Positions 12,501 through 23,375 of a DNA stretch of 64,000 bases are shown here, piece after piece. The stretch's first letter is position 1. The number at the start of each line of letters is the position of its first letter. The stretch comes from Liolophura sinensis (lineage: Eukaryota > Mollusca > Polyplacophora > Chitonida > Chitonidae): the NCBI RefSeq assembly GCF_032854445.1, contig NC_088302.1:26625080-26689079 (forward strand). The letters are read 5' to 3'. Under the pieces are notes generated by a model, which was not told the origin of the DNA, made no database searches, and was given only the letters and a program-made list of their open reading frames with translations. The translations under genes and the position numbers were made by a program.

Positions 12501-15500
12501 ACGGTACCTATTTACTATTTTTGATCTCATCGGTAGTGTGGCAATTGTAGCGTCCTGGATCAGTATACATACAAGACGGCAATTAATCTATTCATATAAT
12601 AATCTATTTGATTGACATTTAAGGCCAAAGATAAGAATTTTTAGCTTATATGCGGTCGGTAAGGTTTGTCAGTATAGAAGATTGCCGTTCTAAGAGGACG
12701 CCACGTCTGATCCAGGAATCACAAAGCGTTCTTAGATTTAAACCATAATTTTAAATCGCTTCAAAATTGTTATTCTGATGTCAAAATGACAACGTACATT
12801 CTGGGTAAGTTATCGTACAACAAATTGCAGCTAAACTAATGGAAAACAACATACCAAATTTAATGATTAAACCTTTAACTTAAGTCTAGGGTCGCTTTGC
12901 AATCCTCTGGCCGGGTGCCTGGCACACCCCTTGTCTACAACCTCAACAAATGAATAAGATCTGGAGTCCAGCACTTTAAATCTCTGAGCCAGCTACGGCC
13001 CTGTACATCTGTTAGATTTGACATGGACATCTTTACATTGAAGCAGACATATATTAACAATGGTCCTTAACATCGACATTCAAAGTAAATCATATTTAAT
13101 TGAGGAAAACGTAATATGAGCAGCATTAAAATATAGTTTAATTCAAGCAAGCGTACTGTTTCTTCCCATGCAGTCCCAAATACTTCATAATTTTAATATG
13201 AATGAGCTTCAAGCACAGATTGGGCGTTTCCTGTTGATAGATGGGAAATTTACAGGACACTGAAAATGACAAGATGCCTAGGCTGCATTTCACCAGTAAT
13301 GTGTGACCATTTGCCATTTATCTTATTCCACATGAAAATACATCTGTAATGAACGCATAACAGGAGATTTCATCAGAATTAACAACCAGTCTTGTACAAA
13401 ATCTATCAAGGAAACAATAGTTTACAATGTGTCTGGCAACAAAAACAATCATGCTATAAAATTTGGAACATTTTGTAGACTTATCACTGAAATTCTTAAG
13501 GATATGCTCCCTATATTAAATTGGGAGCATGTGATTTATGACTCTTTTCTCGCATAACGATCACAGAACACAGAATCATCTCTTGAAAAATGAGAAAATA
13601 ACGTGGCCATTCTTACTCTTTGCCCATGAAGAAGATCGAGGCGTCTTACGCGCTGGGAACATTTCTGTTCGTATGACCCTGGGCCGACTCTGAGCAACAG
13701 TTACCTTACGTCAACCACTGATCGATGGCTTCTCAATTAGTTCCGTGAAAGGCTACCCTTCAGAACATGCCCTACAACTTCTTATGGCTGATAATTTTAA
13801 TAATCTCTTGTCATTCTTAATTGGAATTCGATTGGATGTTTGACGCATTGACAGATGTAATATATCATTGTGAGCTGGCGCTACTGGACGTAAGGTAGTC
13901 TCCAAGACGCTACTCTTGACATTTTGGCCAAAGATCACAGATTCTGACAGTGGAGATAGATTGCTCACTCTGTTGCGACGAGTCCCTCAGTCGTTCCTCT
14001 GACATGCGCTTCCCGACTGGCTGGGCAACAGTCGGTCACAAGCGTCATAACATCGTCTGGAAGAGACAGTAGCTATCAAGTCAACAGACGTTAACACTCT
14101 GTGCCGGTCATATGAAAGTAATGTTCATTATATAGCGGCTGTAGACAAACAACCTCACTTCTCTTCCGTGTAAGCCAAAGACCGAAAACATGTCCGTCCT
14201 TATTGAGAAACATAAATAAAGTCTCACCACATTAAGTACGGTAACTAGCCATGTACACGTTATGTGCATGTAGATGCTACATCGATGTTTTCCATCTCAT
14301 CCAAGATGGGAATAGCGGGAGGCCTGTAGTGAGATTTTAATTCCATGTACGTAATGTCCTACGAACATCTTCGAAATCGACAGTCTTTGTCATCAAGACG
14401 TAACACCCAGAACGAATTAAACAAGGGTTCCCGTTCCTATCGGGATTTTGTACTTCATAATTGCGATAAGTGTAATTCTTCTTACAGAGTAATCATTGCT
14501 CTTATACTAGTAGCAAGATATTAGAGGCGTGAAAACCAGCTTCAGAGATAATAAACCCAAATGATATTTTAACGGCGACAATTGTAAGGATTTATTATTA
14601 AAGAGAGAAGCCCTTTTTACGTAAAGGGCCTATAAATAAAAGTGACACTGTCACATTGGTAGAGGTAAACAAGCAGATGCTAGAACTCTAGACCATACAG
14701 TCTCATTAACAAGTGCACAGTAATTAATCAGGTTAATCTTATTTAAGAAGTATCATAGCTTAATTTGAATATCTCGTGAGGGGGACATCTGACGATGGGT
14801 GTATTGTTAACGGCCTGTGTATCATCTCGTACATCAACCACGTTTGAGGCTCTGCCCTGATGCTTTTTAGAACCTTACCAGTGGAGACTTCACACGTAGA
14901 GGGAAACACACCCTAATTATAAAATAGGCTTGTTAAATCCTGCATCCAATATGCTGCAAAGCGTAAAGCTTCTGATTCTGTGGTCAGACGGCTGTGATGA
15001 TCAGTTGCTCCCTTTCGTGTCTTATCATAAAGGCTAATAATTAATTATGAAACCTGTGTATTCTTTAAATTTTGTCCGTTCATAAGAAGTTAAATGAACA
15101 GGTAAGACGATTACATTCTTCTGGAAGCCTAACCATAGTGGTATCCAGGGAAATCCATCGGAAACAACGATGTTAAAGCCACTGATTAAAAAATCTGTTC
15201 AAAAACCATTAATCCATATTTTGAAATTCATTGACTCGACGAAATTTGTTAAAACCATTACTCCATAATTTGAAATTCATTGATTGGACGAAATCTGTTT
15301 AAAACCATTCACTCCATAATATGAAATTCATTGATTCGACGAAATCTGTTTAGAACCATTAACTCCTAATCTTGAAATCAATTAACTCGACGATACAAAG
15401 GAGTTCTAATGACCGTTCATTGTTATTATGCTTCACCAAACTATTTTATCCCCACTCCTCAATTATGCACCATGTGCTGTTTATATGACCTGCAATTAAG

Positions 15501-18028
15501 TCATTTGGTAATTAGAGAAAATTGTACCAGATACGGATGATATAAATTATTGTCATATATTGATAAATAGTTCAAATAGGATTTTCGTAGTTTAACACAA
15601 ATTTGCATTTTGAAGATGGTTAATAAATACATGTATGTTTATGTTTTAGTTTCATATTTGATATAATCAGTTCCATTTGGAAACCCCTGCTGTTTTCCTG
15701 TTTCTATTATTTTCTTAACTCAGTTTGATTCAGTTCAGTTCCATGTAGCTTACAGTAATATAAGAAAACCAGACAAATGATAAAGTAAAGTCAGCTTAAA
15801 ATCTCCTTTGAGCCACGCTTAAAACGTAGGAATTTGCCTCTCTCCAAACAAGACAAAGATTGACTCTAATCAGGCTACCACCTTATACTGCTATAGACAA
15901 AAAAATGTCAGTGACCGTGCATATGCTTCAATTCTTAAGCAAAAAAGGGCACAATAGGTCAAGACAAAAAGCGCCTGTAACCACAGTTTCGTTATTTAGG
16001 TGAAGCAATTTATTGTGATTAATGGCTCCGCAATCTACTGTTTTGCTTTACAAGAGGCAGCAAATGAAAATTGATGAGTGGAAGTGCTTTTTCTGATGTT
16101 AGGGGCCAAAGTAATCACAGAAATTTCATGTCTTCAGGGTGAATGTGGTGGCATTGATCTTTTAAATCATTTACCATTGTTCTCTGCATACTATATAATT
16201 GTTACACAAAACCTACTAAATAACCTGTTAATGAAAAATAAGGTTTATCTTTTCGGATACACTGCTAGATGCTCTTGGGGATAACATAAGAAGAATGGGG
16301 AATCTCTGTGGGGTGATCATCGAAAAGGTTATATTAGAGCTTAACATTTTCTGTGAACACAGTCTAGTAAATATGGCACGTATATGTCATATATGTCATC
16401 AGGACTGCGTTCAAACGGGGACGCTTCGCGTCTGATCATTTTTGTGATCGATTAGCCAGCTTCAGACTGTGTTCCCCTTGGACACAGTGGTTTGTCTGCC
16501 AATCAACTCTCTTCCCGTCTGTCAGCCGAATCAGGCATCAAGTTCTCTGACATATTTGTTCTCTGACAAATAGCTGCTTCAAGGCAAGTAATTTGTGGCT
16601 TGTTTTCAAGGCCCGACTTCCATACACCTTCGTAAGTGACATGCTTTCATGGCAATAATATTATCGTCTGAGACAATAACTCTCAGTTAGTCCCGGCAAG
16701 TAAATTGCAACTAATTACCTAAATCCTTGCCTTAGATACATTCAGCCTGCGTGTGATTACTATTCACGAAAACAGTACGTGCGTCATCAGCCGTGCTTAA
16801 TGTACGCTGGCCAAGAAACTAAAGTTATCTAGTAACAACTCTCTAGTCCGTGATCATCGTGATTCGAACCCAGCCCCAGCTGTATTCGCCTCGGATTTAA
16901 GTGAGCAGATTTGTCTTATAAATGGCAAAGCATAGAGGTTCCATAAATAAATGAACGCCCTTAAGACCAATGCACTTTTCTTTGATTAACAACCAAGGGG
17001 TAGACCCATCAGTTGTGTTTAACCTCTTATATCTCGACCCAATTTTACACTGACGTCCGAGATGCTACACTTTTTATTGGTCTATTCTAATGTTTGCCAG
17101 ATTACACAATGTGTGGCACTAAACAGCATATGGATGCCTGGTTTTATACACCCTGATAATACACCAGGTCGCCCTTAAGTATTTCTATAGCGTTTGTCCA
17201 CGTCGTTTTGCGACTATTTTATAATTCTATTCATTACCCATGTGAACGTAACATAAGAAGAATATGGTACCTATATATACATTTACTCCTTAAGAGATTC
17301 CACATTTGATCTATCCTGGAGTATATTCAGTATCCATCTATGAGCAGCAAATGTTCATCAAGGCTCAAGAAGTTTCAAGATTCATTTACACGCTCGGAAA
17401 TTAAATACGGAATGAGCTTTTGTCGTATATTCCTGCATGTACGTTATAAAAACGGGACTGCTAACCACCAATCATAAGTATAACGGATCTACCATTCTAT
17501 CAGGTCTTCTGGTTTCCTTGTTAGTTCAAGTTTCTGGTTATTCTGGGGATATTATTTGGAGGCCATTGTCAAACAACATTCAATTATGCCCCTCTGATAA
17601 TCGATAATGACACATAATGCAGTTTTTTCATGCCGTACTCAGAAATATCTCACTTATAACCGGACAGATTACGGGGGAAACCCTCGACTATACACATTCG
17701 ATGGTTCCTCGTTATTATTCAGTCTTAGCTGTTAGAACACTATTTTGATAAAATCAACTTTTCGTTAAAATTGTGTCTACCATGTAACCATAATGAATGA
17801 TTTTATTTTGCCCAAAACAATTTATCCCACCACGGTGTCAAACTCTTGGTTTGCTGATCTAATCATGTTCAGCTGAGCAGAATAAAATATCACAATGTAA
17901 ATGTTGAGTGACATTCCAAAATATATAGCTGGTGACATCCAGAAAGCGTAATCCTTATGCTACAAATACGTACCTGTTGACAAGACGATGACAACAGAGA
18001 AAGCGCCTATCACAAACGATAACTGCAT
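2767..18028 (-). CDS. Nicotinic acetylcholine receptor subunit, alpha type (complete, six coding exons)
   Basis: Role: a pentameric cys-loop ligand-gated cation channel subunit in the plasma membrane. CDS is 18028-17974, 12422-12256, 11248-11204, 10501-10392, 6733-6198, 3332-2767; total 1479 nt, 492 aa, all phases agree. Visible domains: signal peptide [18 protein letters not shown] (1-18); ligand-binding domain about 19-240; sequons at N-K-S and N-A-S; loop A WLPDIVLY (117-124); cys-loop C159 to C173 with 13 residues between; loop B W180; loop C Y221 and vicinal C223-C224, the mark of alpha subunits; TM1 about 242-265; G270-E271-K272 before TM2 (273-292), the cation-selective pattern; TM3 about 303-326; long cytoplasmic loop ending in an amphipathic helix; TM4 464-486; C-terminus AKNNPL. 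F228 stands where most alpha subunits have Tyr. W91 supplies the complementary-face loop D Trp, so a homomer is possible. Molluscs have many nAChR paralogues and I do not assign a subtype. Confidence 0.95.
3668..3799 (-). mobile_element. SINE family A fragment (antisense to +)
   Basis: It starts with (TTTA)n and TTGATTGGTGTTTTACGCC. It then has GACGGCAGCCAGCATTATGG and CCACGACCATCTGCAGGTT, the reverse complement of the family A tail and core. The tRNA-like head is missing (5' truncation). It lies in the last receptor intron. Confidence 0.85.
5085..6155. repeat. Intronic minisatellite, composite ~25-55 base unit
   Basis: Units alternate 'cagtaagaacactcatacatgtcagagaag' and 'cagtaagaacacccatacagaaata' in many copies with drift. 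It is interrupted by a SINE at 5750-5869. The array runs to within about 45 bases of the GC-type donor of the TM1-TM2 exon. Open frames over it on either strand are repeat artefacts. Confidence 0.9.
5750..5869 (-). mobile_element. SINE family A fragment inserted in the minisatellite
   Basis: A (TTTA)n TTGATTAGTGTTTAA start is followed by the GCGGCCAGCATTATAATGGG core. The 'cgccgtactcaagaatatttc' segment is deleted, and the head is missing. Confidence 0.8.
6198..6733 (-). CDS. nAChR exon 5: cys-loop, loop B, loop C, TM1, TM2
   Basis: The acceptor TTACTTAACAG precedes T|GCCGACGAC, completing Ser126. The exon encodes residues 127-304: the cys-loop [22 protein letters not shown] (loop B), TYACCPEPF (loop C) and [15 protein letters not shown] (TM1). 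It continues with [13 protein letters not shown] (TM2) and [13 protein letters not shown]. The 3' end is the GC donor at 6197-6196. The frame runs past the donor without a stop for a short way, so the true end is set by splicing and not by the open frame. Confidence 0.96.
7257..7396 (-). mobile_element. SINE family A fragment
   Basis: It shows the tail TTATTTATTTGATTGGTGCT, ACGCCGTACTCAAGAATATT, the GACGGCGGCCAGCATTATGG core and ACCATTCGCAGGTTGCTGAC. It is head-truncated and sits in receptor intron 4. Confidence 0.87.
7501..8590. repeat. Intronic minisatellite GGGAGGACTCTTTGTGTCAG(TAA), with higher-order structure
   Basis: About 40 copies of a 22-24 base unit (variants gtcagtaa / gtcagaaaa, tttgtg / tatgtg / ccatgtg). 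The marker TTGAGCGGTGAAAC appears at about 7502, 7918 and 8375. The array is therefore organised in blocks of roughly 420-460 bases, that is, a higher-order repeat. Open frames such as repeated CQKREDS come only from the repeat. Confidence 0.95.
8591..9500. other. Intron sequence with a short SINE-free stretch
   Basis: Within receptor intron 4. A short near-direct repeat 'attcaagtccacttgtgagcag' recurs three times at about 9250-9325. Otherwise I see nothing. Confidence 0.4.
9501..9568. repeat. (AT)n microsatellite
   Basis: An uninterrupted AT dinucleotide run of 68 bases in receptor intron 4. Confidence 0.98.
10392..10501 (-). CDS. nAChR exon 4 (110 bases): loop A region
   Basis: The acceptor CTCGTTTAAG opens the exon in phase 0. 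It encodes [16 protein letters not shown], then [17 protein letters not shown], and ends AG|GTACAG. The 110-base length is the classic size of this exon across nAChR genes. It was located by motif because its frame is too short to stand out. Confidence 0.95.
11204..11248 (-). CDS. nAChR exon 3 (45 bases)
   Basis: Acceptor TTTGTTTCAACAG, then 15 codons [15 protein letters not shown], then donor GTAAGA. Both ends are phase 0, and the 45-base size is the conserved exon 3 size of the family. The His in place of the more usual Asp gives DVHEKNQ. Confidence 0.95.
11330..11343. repeat. Poly-G run (14)
   Basis: A homopolymer G tract on the + strand in receptor intron 2, a candidate G-quadruplex or assembly-sensitive site. 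Confidence 0.95.
11391..11653 (-). mobile_element. SINE family A, full length
   Basis: It runs from the (TTTA)n tail through the core to the reverse-complemented tRNA-like head ending GAGCCACGGAGGCCCCC. Read on the minus strand it has an A-box-like TGGCTCAGTCGG and a B-box-like GTTCAAGTCC. Length is about 263 bases. It lies in receptor intron 2, close to the 45-base exon. Confidence 0.93.
12256..12422 (-). CDS. nAChR exon 2: N-terminal ligand-binding domain
   Basis: The acceptor GTTGTGTTAACAG is followed by CG, which completes an Ala codon begun in exon 1. The exon encodes 55 further residues from [13 protein letters not shown] to [10 protein letters not shown], and ends GATGTG|GTACGT in phase 0. 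N-K-S and N-A-S are possible glycosylation sites. The frame runs past the donor, but only the spliced form continues DV-HEKNQ as in the family. Confidence 0.95.
15190..15396. repeat. Four-copy tandem repeat, ~55-58 base unit
   Basis: Units of the form 'aaaaccattactccataatttgaaattcattgattcgacgaaatctgttt' recur four times in a row with a few mismatches each. Confidence 0.85.
17632..17705 (-). repeat. Decayed SINE family A fragment
   Basis: The stretch GCCGTACTCAGAAATATCTC, followed by ACTTATAACCGGACAG and GGGGGAAACCCTCGAC, matches the family A tail and core with deletions. Confidence 0.55.
17974..18028 (-). CDS. nAChR exon 1 coding part: signal peptide
   Basis: The ATG at 18028 lies in GTAACCATGC. 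It encodes [18 protein letters not shown] and ends ACAG|GTACGT in phase 1. Joined to exon 2 it gives ...STAEYQIC, a credible signal peptide and cleavage site. This is the only ATG that opens the receptor frame. Confidence 0.9.
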
Positions 18029-18098
18029 GGTTACGTTGCCTTGCTCAAATATCGTGTAGTTTCAGCCTTAAGGTAACGCGAGTCATTCTTTAGTTTGC
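18029..18098 (-). other. nAChR 5' UTR part of exon 1, with an upstream ORF
   Basis: A good acceptor (TTTCTGTGTTTTCAG) at 18100-18099 suggests that the leader is spliced. A 13-codon uORF, starting ATGACTCGC and ending ATATTTGA, precedes the receptor ATG and ends before it. Confidence 0.7.
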
Positions 18099-18189
18099 CT
18101 GAAAACACAGAAAGGATAGGTTAATTTCAAGAAATAAGCCCTGATAAACTACGGCCATTAAATAATTTTATGCGTAGCGAAGAAATAAC

Positions 18190-18306
18190 AAGAAAGTCAA
18201 ATGTTGAGGCAGCTGTATTCCTGTGAAAAAAGACTACTGCTCGAGTTATAGAAAAAGAGATGACAGGAAAGTCAAGTGTTTGAGGCAGCTGTATTCTTGT
18301 GAAAAC
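18190..18306. repeat. Two-copy direct repeat, spacing ~76 bases
   Basis: 'gaaagtcaa(a/g)tgtt(t)gaggcagctgtattc(c/t)tgtgaaaa' occurs at about 18193-18232 and 18268-18306. Confidence 0.85.
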
Positions 18307-18698
18307 CGTATACAGTTCAAATTGTGTAATTCCTGTGGGCATTATATACATATAAATGGGAAAATGTGTGGCTGTTTTTATTACAGCCTACAAGAGCATT
18401 ATGTTGTTTACAGACTTGTCAGGTAAAACATCAGCTCATGTCTACAACGTGGTAACCTTTTGTGTTGTGTCGATTCATTTACAATGTACATGTCAAACGT
18501 CCGCAAAACAGAGTTGGGTTATATGCTATGGCGATCTATATTTTATACACGTGCAAGCGGCGGACAGAATGGAAAATTGAACAACAGTGCAACGGTACTG
18601 AAATATAAAACACAGTGTGCCTACATCACGAACTAAACTACCGGGCAAAAGAAACTTATAACCTTGTTCAGCACCACAAGTCCCTTAAAAAGGTGTAC

Positions 18699-19957
18699 CT
18701 AATGTCCTATCATGTCATAAGACAGATCGTTAGTAGCGTGTGTGAGCACCCATTCATCAATTAAAGCCGAAATACGTCTCCTCATGGAAGTCATCAGCCG
18801 CCGGATGACGTCATCAGGAATTCTGTCCCACTCCTCAAATAAAGCCTGTTCGAGCTGTTGCCTGTTTTGTGGGGGAGGGACGCGTTGTCTCAGACGTCGA
18901 TCAAGATGATCCCACAGATGCTCTAAGGGATTCATGTCTGGCGATCAGGCTGGCCAAGGCAGTACGTTGACATCAACGGTGTCCGGATAATTTAGTACAA
19001 CTCTGGCGGTATGAAGTCGTGCATTGTCCTGCTGCAAAAGGATACCCCTTTGCTGTTGATGCACGAATGGCACCACAACAGGTTCCAATATTTCATCTCG
19101 GTATCTTTGTCCAGTCACATTTCCCTGGATGATGACCAATGTCGTTCTCACCTGTGCACAAATTCCGCCCCATACAAGCACCCCACCAGCACCACAAAGG
19201 TGGACATTCTGAATGCAGTTTTGTGCCAATCGCTCTCCCATCCGTCGATACGCACGAATTCGACCATCAGTTCTGAAGAGGTTATATCGGCTTTCATCAG
19301 TGAACAGCACCCTTTCCCAGTCTCGTCGCTGCCTTTCCACGGAAGGGGCGATAGGCTCTGATACCACTCACGCGGAGTCATCGTAAGACTGTGCGTCTGC
19401 TGATGGGGCGTCCCAGTGCCGTTTCCGCCGTTGACGTCGCCGTCACAAACCGGTTACGCAGGTGGATTGTGCGGATGTACCGGTCTTCGCCAGGCGTTGT
19501 AACACTTGGCCTGCCCGATCTTGGACGATCTTGGGTCCAGCCTGTTAGGCGGTAATGACCCAACAGTCTGCTGATGGTGGCTTGACTGCAATTGATTTTT
19601 TTTTTTTTTTTTTGATTGGTGTTTTACGCCGTACTCAAGAATATTTCACTTATACGACGGCGGCCAGCATTCTGGTGGGTGGAAACCGGGCAGAGCCCGG
19701 GGAAAACCCACGACCATCCGCAGGTTGCTGGAAGACCTTCGCACTTACGGCCGGAGAGGATGCCAGCATGAGCTGGACTTGAACTCACAGCGACCGCATT
19801 GGTGAGAGGCTCCTGGGTCATTACGCCGACATGGGCCACCGACTGAGCCACGGAGGCCCCGACTGCAATTGAATGTTCTGGCAATGTGGTTTTGGCTGGC
19901 CCCCATGTCGGCCATACCAGTGGCTCTATCACGTTCTGCTTGTGTGAGTCTCGGCAT
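18699..19957 (-). pseudogene. Tc1-like transposase pseudogene (DD34E)
   Basis: The reading order on the minus strand is: the start MPRLTQAERDRATGMADMGA (helix-turn-helix region), SINE interruption, GHYRLTGWTQDRPRSGRPS, RTVLR, then the catalytic domain VLFTDESRYNLF ... LLQQDNARLHTA ... SPDMNPLEHLWDHL. The spacing between the second Asp and the Glu is 34 residues, so DD34E. Breaks: the SINE insertion; an in-frame TGA after RTVLR; a frameshifting deletion before DWERVLFTDE; and an in-frame TGA just before SPDMNPLEH. It cannot make active enzyme. Confidence 0.95.
19596..19860 (-). mobile_element. SINE family A, full length, with target-site duplication, inside the transposase
   Basis: The copies of GACTGCAATTGA at 19584-19595 and 19861-19872 are exact 12-base target-site duplications. 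The element has an 18-base T run (poly-A tail on its own strand), the full core and the tRNA-like head. It inserted after the Tc1 element was already in place. Confidence 0.97.
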
Positions 19958-20231
19958 CTCTTAGATGTTTTTTTATGGTATTGCACCCTTACCATGTGCT
20001 ACATCGGTATTTATACGGCGGTCATTATCGAGAATTTTCAGCAGGGCCCGAAACTCTGTTTTTCCGATTTTTCATGATGTCTTACACCAATTTCAATGAA
20101 TCTCGTTAAAAAGTGACGTGTACACAGGGTGCTTATGTGCAAACGTATTCGCACAACGTTCAAACTTATTCAACTTATTTTTCCATAGAAAAAACTGCAT
20201 TTAAAAGTTATACGTTTCTTTTGCCCGGTAG

Positions 20232-21624
20232 TATAGTTCAACAGCTTTCAGTGGGATAGTAATGGTTGTCGTCAAAGGAGTCGATCAGTTATAAAACTCT
20301 AGGCAAATTAATAATGAGTCACTTTCAACACCTGTTCATCATTTTACTTTTATATAAAGATGAATTTGTTAAAAATAATTAGCATATTATATAATTAATA
20401 ATATATTTAAATATTTTAAAATTAATTGTTCCTTTCTTTCTTTGATTACTGATAGTCATACCTTTCATGAATCTGTACTAATGTATATAAGCTATTTTGG
20501 GCAATACTGTGTGATCACTATTCTCACGGGTAAACGCATGATGCGTTAATTTCTATACAATACGCATTGGCACATGTATAAATGGTCACTTTGTTCATTA
20601 TGAAAGACTTTGAGGTAATCAGCTCTCAGCAGGCGTATAAACCCCTCCACCGAATGTGTCCACTGGCTATTCTTTTGCTTGTACGGATTTATAACAAAGT
20701 ATTCTCTGCTTATATGATTATCATATTAAAAAAAAATTAAATAGGTATATGCGTAAGCGCCCTGCGTGGAGCGTATATTTCTTCGATCTCTCTGAGCGTG
20801 GGGACATGGTGTCAATAACCGGTCGATGATGCTTGTAAGGCAGTTTGCGCAATATAACGTTCGTTGAAAACCGATTGCCTTCCACGAATATGATGTGTAT
20901 ATCGGTACGTCACGTGTGAAAACATTCATCCGTAACGTGCTGAAGGTCTGTGGTTTCACCTCGGACGCCCTGGTTTCCTCCATGCATAGAGCTGATCGTT
21001 ATCCTCTGTGACAGATTTCTGAGTCTGGCGGTAAACAACAATCGAATAAACAAAAAAAAAACCATTCATGAATACATATTCTTTTCTTTACTTCAGCATG
21101 CGGAGTGTCTTGCAGCGTACATGTTTAAAAAAAGGTTACTATCGGATCTGCTCAGCTTTTACACACACGTCACGGAATAACAAATGTCATCTGCTTTTCT
21201 TTTTAACACCGTACAACAGCAGCTTTTATTCTCACGCCTAATACGTACATACAATTCCTATGTACTTTTCATGGTCTTTCTAGGACAACAGTGTTTGTCG
21301 CAATAACAAGATAAATTGCAGAATTGCAGGTCAATAAACCAAGAACTTAAGGACACGAGCATCCTAGTACAAAAGACTCTGCTGAAGGTCAGTCGACATA
21401 TCCGCTCAGACAAACTTTCATTATCGCGAAACAAATTCTAATTACCTTTACATTAATGCCATGTTATATATAATCATTAAGAAGGAATGACAGCTAAACT
21501 GGTACTTTAGGTTAACGAAGTCTGTTAACAAGCCACGTTGGCGCTGTCAATATCTACTGTCACCTCGTGGCAGTTAGCTTCCGTTAACGAGACCGAAACA
21601 TTTAGACTCCTCCAAACTAGTAAA
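20232..21624. other. Leader-intron sequence
   Basis: AT-rich, with no gene or recognisable element seen. Confidence 0.4.
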
Positions 21625-21805
21625 GCCAGATTATTTGTTATAGCTACAGTTATCTATTACCCACACAGCCAGATCAGCCGTTATAACTAGCTATTATCCA
21701 CACAGCCAGATTAATTAGCTGTTATAACTAGCTGGTATCCACACACCCAGATTAGCTGTTACAACTTGCTATTATCCACACATCCAGATAACTCGTTACC
21801 GCTGT
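21625..21805. repeat. Short tandem repeat, ~45-50 base unit, 3-4 copies
   Basis: 'gttataactagctattatccacacagccagattagct' recurs at about 21650, 21690, 21735 and 21775 with drift. It lies upstream of exon 1 in the leader intron. Confidence 0.8.
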
Positions 21806-22394
21806 CTGTTATGCACAAAGACCATATCCCATATCGTCAGTGACACATCCACAAGAACAGAACTATAAAAAGTCATCACCCTGCCAAAGAATCAGTTAAC
21901 CATCAGTTAACAGGGAATCCAAACTATTGGTTAGATGATCTATATTGACGGCTGACTCGAACAAAAAGCTGCTGTCAACTTGATAATTCTGGCTTGAAAC
22001 ATAATCAGCTAACGTATACCTCTTCATTTCTTCAACTGAGATAGTGATTTATTTCAAATTGCGATCTCGGGAAAATGATTCCCTGAATAAATTGTATGTA
22101 ATATTTGAGTTTGTCCCTTGTGATAATCTTCATTAATCTTTATTAAGACATACATGTAATCCTAACTTCTCAAACAAACGTTAAATACCGTTAAATATAC
22201 ATCGCAAAACGTCGACATTAGGTATCATATGAAGAGGATAATCTTGAAGTAAAAAATGCAATCCAGGATATAAGTAAATAAAATGAATCATTTAGAAAGG
22301 ATATAGCTTTAGATTGTCACGGGATTTTTAACGGCAACGTTTTACTTAACACAGGAGACAATAAACACAAATTCGCAACAGGTACACTACATAC

Positions 22395-22540
22395 CGAAAG
22401 CAGTCCATGTCGTCTTGCATCCAGGTCCCTAGTTAAGTGAATGGCCGACTACTAAACCGACGGCGGTCAACCAAGCAACCAACCAGCCAACAGACAGAGA
22501 GAGCGGCTTACAGACGTGCTTGTGACAGACAGCTAAAAAA
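22395..22540 (-). other. Candidate nAChR 5' non-coding exon
   Basis: Donor TTTCG|GTATGT at 22394. Joined to the acceptor at 18100, it gives a uORF that starts ATGCAAGACGAC, crosses the junction, and stops TGA overlapping the next uORF's ATG. The 5' limit is a guess from the TATA position. Without transcripts this remains a proposal. Confidence 0.4.
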
Positions 22541-22568
22541 ACACGCTTGTCTCGATCCTGCAAAGTTT

Positions 22569-22574
22569 TTTATA
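22569..22574 (-). promoter_or_regulatory. Candidate TATA box for the nAChR gene
   Basis: TATAAAAA on the minus strand, about 30 bases before the proposed start of the leader exon. TATA-like strings are common in AT-rich DNA, so it is weak alone; its placement ahead of a good donor is what supports it. Confidence 0.3.
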
Positions 22575-23172
22575 CATATACGCCGGTTAATAATCATAAC
22601 TGAGAGTAAATAAACCGAATGCCCCATGAAAGTCAGTTTGAGTGGGCACGGTTCGTTACACAATCGGCCAAAAGGCCATTGGGAACCTTATTACGCAAGC
22701 CAAGATCAAGTTAAGGGACTATAAAAAAAAAGCATAAAGATTTGTATCTTTATTTGCCCATTTATATTCTGCAGAGTTGTTCACGGAGCAACTTTCACTT
22801 TTAAAGCTTGAAAGGAAATGAAATATTCACGCAAGTATTAGCTGAAGTACGGCATTATGATCAATCAAGTTTAACCTCAAAGAGCATCCACGACGTTTGG
22901 TCTATAAAAGCCAAGGGGCAATGCTATTACGTGGGAGAGTGTCGCTTTTTGACTAACCTAATGGAAGACGGTTTTCTTTCTTCCTTGTTATCCATGTAGA
23001 ACAGTCTTGGGGGAGATTACAACACAATCAACCCTAAAAATGTAAAACACATATCTATATATTGGTGTTTAAATATGCAGTTATCCTGTGGATGGCGTGA
23101 ATCTTGGAAGTTGATGGCGATTAGACAAAATTTGCAATTGGCGCCCTGTCAGATTAAACTGACCGTCGTTAT

Positions 23173-23375
23173 ACTTATTTATTCGATGGGCGTTTTACGC
23201 CGTACTCAAGAATACTTCACTTATGCGACGGTGGCCAGCATTATGGTGGAAGGAAACTGCGTAGAGCCCGGGAGAAACCTACAACCATCAGCATGTTGAA
23301 AAACAGACCTTCTCAAGAAGGCGTACGGCCGGAGGGGAAGCCAGCATGAGCTTGACTGGAACAAGAGTTCCTACA
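23173..23375 (-). mobile_element. SINE family A, diverged
   Basis: The tail ATTTATTCGATGGGCGTTTT, the core GCGACGGTGGCCAGCATTAT and part of the head are present, with many substitutions. Confidence 0.85.

Larger units (their letters stand above)
12423..17973 (-). other. nAChR intron 1 (5.5 kb)
   Basis: GT-AG intron between the signal-peptide exon and exon 2. Apart from the tandem repeat at 15190-15396 and a decayed SINE fragment at 17632-17705, I see no gene, RNA or element. Confidence 0.8.
18638..20231 (-). mobile_element. Tc1-like DNA transposon, inactive, with a nested SINE
   Basis: Terminal inverted repeats begin CTACCGGGCAAAAGAAAC (18638 on, and reverse-complemented to 20231), flanked by TA at the right and AA at the left, as expected of a decayed TA target. 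The interior encodes a Tc1/mariner transposase on the minus strand. About 1.33 kb remains without the SINE, a normal size for the family. It lies in the receptor's 5' leader intron. Confidence 0.95.
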
